Source: Alloscardovia criceti DSM 17774 (GTDB taxonomy: Bacteria; Actinomycetota; Actinomycetes; Actinomycetales; Bifidobacteriaceae). From it: a stretch of 64,000 nucleotides of DNA. Made by a program: the position numbers and the translations under genes. Below, piece after piece: positions 59,453 to 64,000 of the stretch. The stretch is taken from NCBI RefSeq assembly GCF_000376885.1, contig NZ_AQXR01000011.1, positions 186,001 to 250,000 on the forward strand, read 5' to 3'. Position 1 is the first letter of the stretch, and every line of letters starts with the position of its first letter. The notes under the pieces were generated by a model. It was not told the DNA's origin and did not search any database. It was given only the letters and a program-made list of their open reading frames with translations.

Positions 59453-60895
59453 ATGCGCAAGGCAAAGATTGTCGATACTATCGGTCCAGCTTCCTCAGCT
59501 CTTGATACCCTCAAGGAAATGGTTAACGCTGGTATGAACGTTGCTCGTATCAACCGTTCCCACGGAACTTTTGAAGAGCATATGAACGTTTATAACAACG
59601 TACGCCAGGCTGCAAAGGAAACCGGCAAGAACGTTGCAGTTCTCGTTGATTTGCAAGGCCCTAAGATCCGTTGTGGTTGGGTTGAAGAAGATGCTAATGG
59701 TGAGGACAAGGTATGGCTCGATCAGGGTCAGCAGTTTGTTATCACAACCGATGAAGTTGTAGGAAACAAGGAACGCGTTTCCACCTCTTTCAAGGGTCTT
59801 CCAGGCGACTGCCATCCTGGAGATCCAATCCTTATCGATGATGGTAAGGTTCAGCTCGAGGTTGTAAAGGTAGAGGGCAACGACGTTGTAACTAAGGTTA
59901 TCGTTGCTGGTCCTGTATCTTCCCACAAGGGTATCAACCTTCCAGGCGTAGCAGTATCCGTTCCAGCATTGTCTGAAAAGGATGAGGAAGATCTTCGCTG
60001 GGGTATCCGCACTGGCGCAGACATCATCGCTATGTCCTTCGTACGTTTCGGCACCGATATTGAGCGTGCTCACGAAATCATGGACGAAGAAGGCCGCCGC
60101 ATTCCAGTCGTTGCAAAGATCGAAAAGCCACAGGCAGTAGAAAACCTCGTGGACATCGTCAAGGCATTCGATGGAATCATGGTTGCTCGTGGTGATATGG
60201 CAGTAGAGATGCCATTCGAGCAGGTTCCACTGATTACCAAGCGTTGCATCGAGCTTGCTCGTGCATATGGTAAGCCAGTTATCGTGGCTACCGAAGTTCT
60301 CGGCTCCATGGTTAAGGTTCCAGTACCATCCCGTGCAGAAGCATCCGACTGCGCAAACGCAGTTCTCGATGGTGCTGATGCCACAATGACTTCTAACGAA
60401 ACTGCAGTAGGCGACTACCCAGTTATCGTTGTGAACACCATGGCTCGTCTGTCCGGCTATGCTACCGAGCATGGTTACGACCGTATCCCAGGCATCAAGG
60501 ACGAAGAGTTCTCCACCACCGCAGCTGTAGCACATGCAGCAGTTGCTCTTGCTGACAAGACCGATGCCAAGGCTATCGTTGCTTTCACCAAGGCTGGCGA
60601 AACTGTTCACCGCGTATCTGCAGAGCGTCCACAGGCTCCAATCTTCGGTTTGACCACAGACGAGCACACCAAGTGCTGGCTCGGTCTTTCTTGGGGTGTT
60701 GAGGGCATCAAGGTTGACACCGAGTATCACGGCTTGTCCCGTAATGAGCTCATGGCTCTTGCTGACAACACACTGAAGGCAAATGGTAGCGTACAGGATG
60801 GCGACACCATCGTCCTCATCGCTTCCGCTCCATCTGCTCAGGAAGCTGGCTCTACAGATTCTGTATACGTACACACTGTAGGTGCTCGCGACTAA
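59453..60895 (+). CDS. pyk: Pyruvate kinase
   Basis: Final glycolytic step, phosphoenolpyruvate to pyruvate with ATP synthesis. It has 480 residues. MRKAKIVDTIGPAS, NVARINRSHG, LVDLQGPKIR, the catalytic Lys/Glu region VVAKIEKPQAVEN and MVARGDMAVE are intact, and the C-terminal allosteric domain is complete. ATG with weak SD (ACAGGTAGG). High-expression codon bias, hence a long antisense frame. A terminator follows. Confidence 0.97.
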   Translation: MRKAKIVDTIGPASSALDTLKEMVNAGMNVARINRSHGTFEEHMNVYNNVRQAAKETGKNVAVLVDLQGPKIRCGWVEEDANGEDKVWLDQGQQFVITTDEVVGNKERVSTSFKGLPGDCHPGDPILIDDGKVQLEVVKVEGNDVVTKVIVAGPVSSHKGINLPGVAVSVPALSEKDEEDLRWGIRTGADIIAMSFVRFGTDIERAHEIMDEEGRRIPVVAKIEKPQAVENLVDIVKAFDGIMVARGDMAVEMPFEQVPLITKRCIELARAYGKPVIVATEVLGSMVKVPVPSRAEASDCANAVLDGADATMTSNETAVGDYPVIVVNTMARLSGYATEHGYDRIPGIKDEEFSTTAAVAHAAVALADKTDAKAIVAFTKAGETVHRVSAERPQAPIFGLTTDEHTKCWLGLSWGVEGIKVDTEYHGLSRNELMALADNTLKANGSVQDGDTIVLIASAPSAQEAGSTDSVYVHTVGARD

Positions 60896-60924
60896 TTGAA
60901 ATAATCTTTCACATTAGTTGATTT

Positions 60925-60958
60925 AGCTGGGTTGTCTCATCAGAGCAGCCCAGCTTTT
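60925..60958 (+). terminator. Terminator after pyk
   Basis: AGCTGGG / CCCAGCT outer stem with further partial pairing inside, followed by TTTT. Confidence 0.8.
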
Positions 60959-61129
60959 CAATACCCGATGAATTCCTCACCACAAGAGAACATGCTAAGA
61001 ATATATCGCCTTATGTGTGCAAAGATGGCGTGAATGATTGCAGAAGTCCACAATCTCCTGCGCGGTATGAAATTGTGACTCGACTAAAGACCGCACAAAC
61101 ACAGCGAAACACGCCGTAAACGCCAAAGT

Positions 61130-61158
61130 TTGCCATAATTAAAATTACCGTGTATATT
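61130..61158 (+). promoter_or_regulatory. Promoter of tRNA-Leu(CAA)
   Basis: TTGCCA (61130-61135), a 17-bp spacer and TATATT (61153-61158) with an extended TG. Predicted start at about 61165, 6 nt before the tRNA. The stretch 60959-61129 shows nothing else clear. Confidence 0.6.
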
Positions 61159-61170
61159 CTTACAGGTACC

Positions 61171-61244
61171 GCCCCGGTATCCCAATTGGTAGAGGAAACA
61201 GCCTCAAAATCTGTGCAGTGTGGGTTCGAGTCCCACCCGGGGCA
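61171..61244 (+). tRNA. tRNA-Leu (anticodon CAA), short variable loop
   Basis: A 74-nt cloverleaf: acceptor GCCCCGG / CCGGGGC with A73, D arm TCCC..AGGA, anticodon loop CTCAAAA giving CAA, and T arm GTGGG / CCCAC with TTCGAGT. The variable loop is only GCAGT (5 nt), whereas leucine tRNAs normally have a long arm. Base pair 31-39 is a C-U mismatch. The gene lies 74 nt before pdtaR. Confidence 0.85.
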
Positions 61245-61317
61245 CGTAGATGAGGTCTCAATGGGGAGCTCTCATGAACTTCCCGAGTACAAATCGAACT
61301 TAGGAAGGTGCATACAA

Positions 61318-61980
61318 ATGCCTGGCATTCAGAATGAAAAGCGAACGGTTGTCGTTGCTGAAGATGAGGCACTCAATCGTTTAGATATTATCGAATCCCT
61401 GAATGATGGCGGCTATGAAGTTATTGGTGAAGCTGCTAACGGTCAGGAAGCTGTAGACATCGTTCGTGAGAAGCATCCAGATATCGTTGTGATGGATATT
61501 AAGATGCCTGTTAAGGATGGTATTACCGCAGCTCGCGAAATTAATCAGGAATTCCTTGCACCTGTTGTGATGCTAACCGCATTCTCTCAGAAGGATTTGG
61601 TGGCAGAGGCAATCGATGCAGGTGTTATGGCTTATGTGATTAAGCCATTCGTCCCAGATAAGCTTTTCCCTGCTTTGGAAGTAGCTTTTGGCCGCTTCGA
61701 GCAGATGCGCGCCCTGCGTGAGCGTATTGGTGGGGAAGTAGCTCAACAGGCTGCTCCAGCCGAGCAAGACGAAGAAATTACCGCTCTGCGTGAGCAGGTA
61801 GAAGATTTGAAGAATAGGCTCGAATCTCGCAAGCACGTGGACCGTGCGAAGGGATTGCTTATGGAAAATATGGGATTGTCTGAGCAAGAAGCATTTCGCT
61901 GGATCCAAAAGACATCTATGGATCGTCGTTTGACCATGCTGGAGGTTGCGGACGCTGTAATTTCCCAGATTGAAGGTTAA
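61318..61980 (+). CDS. pdtaR: ANTAR-domain response regulator PdtaR
   Basis: RNA-binding response regulator of 220 residues. The receiver domain has VVVAEDEALNRLD, phospho-acceptor Asp in IVVMDIKMPVKDG, MLTAFSQKD and the Lys in VIKPF. A coiled linker leads to the C-terminal ANTAR domain (about 155-215; KHVDRAKGLLMENMGLSEQEAF and RLTMLEVADAVI), which binds paired hexaloop RNA hairpins and blocks terminators in other species. AGGAAGG is 9 nt before ATG 61318. The likely kinase partner is PdtaS at 30141-31661. Confidence 0.95.
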   Translation: MPGIQNEKRTVVVAEDEALNRLDIIESLNDGGYEVIGEAANGQEAVDIVREKHPDIVVMDIKMPVKDGITAAREINQEFLAPVVMLTAFSQKDLVAEAIDAGVMAYVIKPFVPDKLFPALEVAFGRFEQMRALRERIGGEVAQQAAPAEQDEEITALREQVEDLKNRLESRKHVDRAKGLLMENMGLSEQEAFRWIQKTSMDRRLTMLEVADAVISQIEG

Positions 61981-62077
61981 TTGAGCCCCCGTGATGCAAG
62001 GATAGGCGCTAAGACATAGGCGTTACCACGTTTTCCCGATGATTGTTGTGCGATAATCTTTGTGTCGTTCAAATTTC

Positions 62078-62113
62078 AAAGCTGCAGGCAGAAATACATG
62101 CTCTGCAGCTTTT
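62078..62113 (+). terminator. Terminator after pdtaR
   Basis: AAAGCTGCAG / CTGCAGCTTT, 10-bp perfect stem with a 15-nt loop and TTTT end. Confidence 0.85.
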
Positions 62114-62128
62114 GCATACCCGATAAAG

Positions 62129-62134
62129 TACCAT
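62129..62134 (+). promoter_or_regulatory. -10 hexamer of polA
   Basis: TACCAT followed by AGAAGC and ATGG at 62141, matching the uvrB start region apart from two bases. No SD. Confidence 0.4.
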
Positions 62135-62140
62135 AGAAGC

Positions 62141-64000
62141 ATGGTTTCACGTCTACTTGTAATTGATGGTCATTCTTTAGCATTCCGTGCTTTTTTCGCT
62201 TTGCCCGCAGATAGTTTTTCCACTTCTGATGGTCAAACCACCAACGCTATTTACGGTTTTACGACAATGCTGTCGCAGGTATTGGCAGAAATCAAGCCAA
62301 CGCACATAGCGGTGGCTTTTGATGTCAAAGGTGGCACCTTCAGAAATGCCATGCTGCCCCAGTATAAAGGCACGCGCGATGCCGCGCCGGAAGAGTTGCT
62401 CAGTCAGCTGCCACTGTTACATGATTTGCTGGATTCGCTGGATATCTCCTACGTCGAAAAAGAAGGCTTCGAAGGTGATGATATTATCGCCACCTTATCG
62501 ACGATGGGCAGGGATGCAGGTTTTGATGCCTCCTATGTGCTATCCGGCGACCGTGACGCTTTCCAGCTCGTGGATGACAAGATTACGGTGCTTTATCCGG
62601 GACATCACTTCAAAGATTTGAAACATATGACACCACAAGCTGTTTTTGAGAAGTATAAGGTGTATCCCGATCAATACCCGGATTTGGCAGCCCTGCGCGG
62701 AGAAACTGCAGATAATATTCCTGGTGTGCCAGGCGTCGGCGACGGCTTCGCAGCCAAATGGATTAACGAATTTGGTGGGCTGGAAGGCATCATTGAGCAT
62801 GCTGAAGACATTAAGGGCAAAAAGGGTGAGGCCTTGCGCGAGAATCTCGAGCAGGTCAAGCTGAATCGTCAAGTAAATGCCTTGGTTCGTGATGTGCAAT
62901 TAGACGTGTCTTTAGATGAATTTGCCATCCACGCGCCGGATATGCACAAAATTGATACCGCGTTGGCAGCTTTCGAATTTGGTGCGAATATTAAGAAACG
63001 CATTTATACCGCCCTAGCAAACTGTGCGGGGGTGTCTTCGGATAGCCTCGAGCATGCTGAATTCACGCCTGCGCGAGAAGGAGCCTCGTCTAGCAGTGCA
63101 GCCGAAGAGGCTGAAGAAATGAGCACACAAGGCCCGAATGCACAAGCTATGGTGGATAGCACACGGGTGATGGCTGTGTTTGAGGATAAGAGCTCTGCGG
63201 ACGACGTTGTAGGGGCTATCGACGTATGGGAGAAACAGCTCGAGGATCAGCCTTGGGCTTTGCTCGTCGAGGGCGATAGTACTCCTGCAGCTTCGAGTGT
63301 GAGGCGACTGACTATAGTCAGCGCCCATGGTGAAGCCTTGAGTCTGCAGACTAAGGTGCTTTCACAAGACGTGGTGAAGCAACGTTTGAGTTGTCTGTTT
63401 GACAAGCACGCGCAGACCGTCTCCATGCACGGATATAAGCAAGCTCTGCACATGCTGAGCAGCATGGGTTTAAACCTCACCCAGCCTGCGATGGACACGC
63501 TGCTTGCAGCCTATTTGCTTCGCCCTGACGATGAGTATTACGATCTGGACCGCTTAGTCGATGAGGATGCTCAGGCGAGCTTGCTAGAGGAGGGGCAGCT
63601 CGCCCCACAGCCAGCAGAAGTGCAGGGAGCCTTCGACTTCGATGCAGACGAGCAGCCTACCGAGCCGAGCGAGGAGGATCGCGCAATCGTTGCTGCACGC
63701 CAAGTCATGGGTGTGCTCGCTTTGGGCATGGTGTACGGACAAACACTGGAGGAGCGCCATCAGTCGAGTCTGCTTGCAGATATAGAGCTGCCCGTTTCTC
63801 GAGTTCTCTTTGATATGGAAGAAACAGGCGCTGCTGTAGATCAAAATCGCTTGTCTGAGCTGCTCAGCCTGTTTAGTGCACAAGCACAAGAGGCACAAGA
63901 CATCGCATGGACACAAGCGGGCTCTCAGATTAATTTGCAAAGTCCAAAGCAGCTTCAGGCTATTTTGTTTGAGGATATGGGATTGCCGCCAACGAAGAAA
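62141..64000 (+). CDS. polA: DNA polymerase I, 3' end beyond the window
   Basis: Repair and Okazaki-fragment polymerase; the first 620 codons are visible without a stop and the frame runs off the window. The 5' nuclease domain (about 1-290) is complete: LLVIDGHSLAFRAFFAL, AFDVKGGTFRN, GFEGDDIIAT, VLSGDRDAFQLV and GVPGVGDGFAAKW. A 3'-5' exonuclease-like region (about 330-540) lacks the acidic metal ligands, as in other actinobacterial Pol I, and holds an acidic insertion. The last residues (SPKQLQAILFEDMGLPPTKK) enter the thumb of the polymerase domain. Leaderless-type start. Follows pdtaR as in mycobacteria. Confidence 0.95.
   Translation, partial: MVSRLLVIDGHSLAFRAFFALPADSFSTSDGQTTNAIYGFTTMLSQVLAEIKPTHIAVAFDVKGGTFRNAMLPQYKGTRDAAPEELLSQLPLLHDLLDSLDISYVEKEGFEGDDIIATLSTMGRDAGFDASYVLSGDRDAFQLVDDKITVLYPGHHFKDLKHMTPQAVFEKYKVYPDQYPDLAALRGETADNIPGVPGVGDGFAAKWINEFGGLEGIIEHAEDIKGKKGEALRENLEQVKLNRQVNALVRDVQLDVSLDEFAIHAPDMHKIDTALAAFEFGANIKKRIYTALANCAGVSSDSLEHAEFTPAREGASSSSAAEEAEEMSTQGPNAQAMVDSTRVMAVFEDKSSADDVVGAIDVWEKQLEDQPWALLVEGDSTPAASSVRRLTIVSAHGEALSLQTKVLSQDVVKQRLSCLFDKHAQTVSMHGYKQALHMLSSMGLNLTQPAMDTLLAAYLLRPDDEYYDLDRLVDEDAQASLLEEGQLAPQPAEVQGAFDFDADEQPTEPSEEDRAIVAARQVMGVLALGMVYGQTLEERHQSSLLADIELPVSRVLFDMEETGAAVDQNRLSELLSLFSAQAQEAQDIAWTQAGSQINLQSPKQLQAILFEDMGLPPTKK

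Noticed and set aside
59495-60874. 459-codon minus-strand open frame opposite pyk
   Set aside because: Same codon-bias effect as for eno; no promoter or SD.

Overview
The window reads as chromosome of an actinobacterium, most likely a moderate-GC member of the Bifidobacteriaceae (Scardovia, Alloscardovia or Gardnerella-like). This is an inference from gene content and order, because no database search was possible. Actinobacterial markers include a WhiB Fe-S regulator, CarD, the PdtaS/PdtaR pair, the eno-divIC-DUF501-ppx block, the LCP-LCP-GT2-DUF5719 envelope block, an actinobacterial-type LexA box and the rpsA-coaE-uvrB ... pyk ... pdtaR-polA order. No insertion sequence, prophage, CRISPR array or rRNA was seen.

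Layout. 1-4 kb: end of a sugar ABC importer, a GH43 beta-xylosidase and a proline iminopeptidase. 4-6 kb: proC-ychF. 6-9 kb: a CAP-domain surface protein with seven Ig-like repeats and an LAxTG-type sortase signal. 9.3-20 kb: glycogen metabolism, with a type I pullulanase followed by a compact glgB-glgC-glgD-glgA-glgP operon of the kind familiar from Firmicutes. 20-31.7 kb: a GNAT acetyltransferase, pth-mfd, eno, divIC-DUF501-ppx, tRNA-Leu(UAA), an FKBP, greA and pdtaS. 31.7-42.4 kb: cell envelope and division (whiB, an orphan EccC/FtsK-type ATPase, two LCP ligases, a giant GT2 membrane protein, DUF5719 and a zincin-like protein). 42.5-46.5 kb: a HAD phosphatase fused to an OmpR-type DNA-binding domain, comF and a LexA-controlled umuDC operon. 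46.5-49.2 kb: a two-component system and carD. 49.3-52.5 kb: a Znu-type metal importer. 52.6-64 kb: folD, rpsA, coaE, uvrB, terC, pyk, a short-armed tRNA-Leu(CAA), pdtaR and the start of polA.

How parts work together. The glg operon makes ADP-glucose (GlgC/GlgD), polymerises it (GlgA), branches it (GlgB) and degrades it (GlgP), while the pullulanase debranches. CRP/GlxR-like palindromes sit before glgB, before eno and, more weakly, before the CAP protein gene, which would couple storage and glycolysis to one carbon signal if they are real. PdtaS and PdtaR form a phosphorelay split over 30 kb. UmuD and UmuC sit behind a perfect SOS box.

Most notable observations: (1) the HAD hydrolase-winged helix fusion next to comF, a candidate metabolite-sensing transcription factor; (2) at least six genes whose ATG lies exactly 6 nt after a -10 hexamer with no clear Shine-Dalgarno site, suggesting many leaderless mRNAs; (3) the GlgC/GlgD-type glycogen operon in an actinobacterial background; (4) an EccC-like ATPase without visible ESX partners; (5) a His-rich tail moved onto the ATPase of the metal importer. 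Long antisense frames opposite eno, pyk, rpsA and glgP were judged to be codon-bias shadows.
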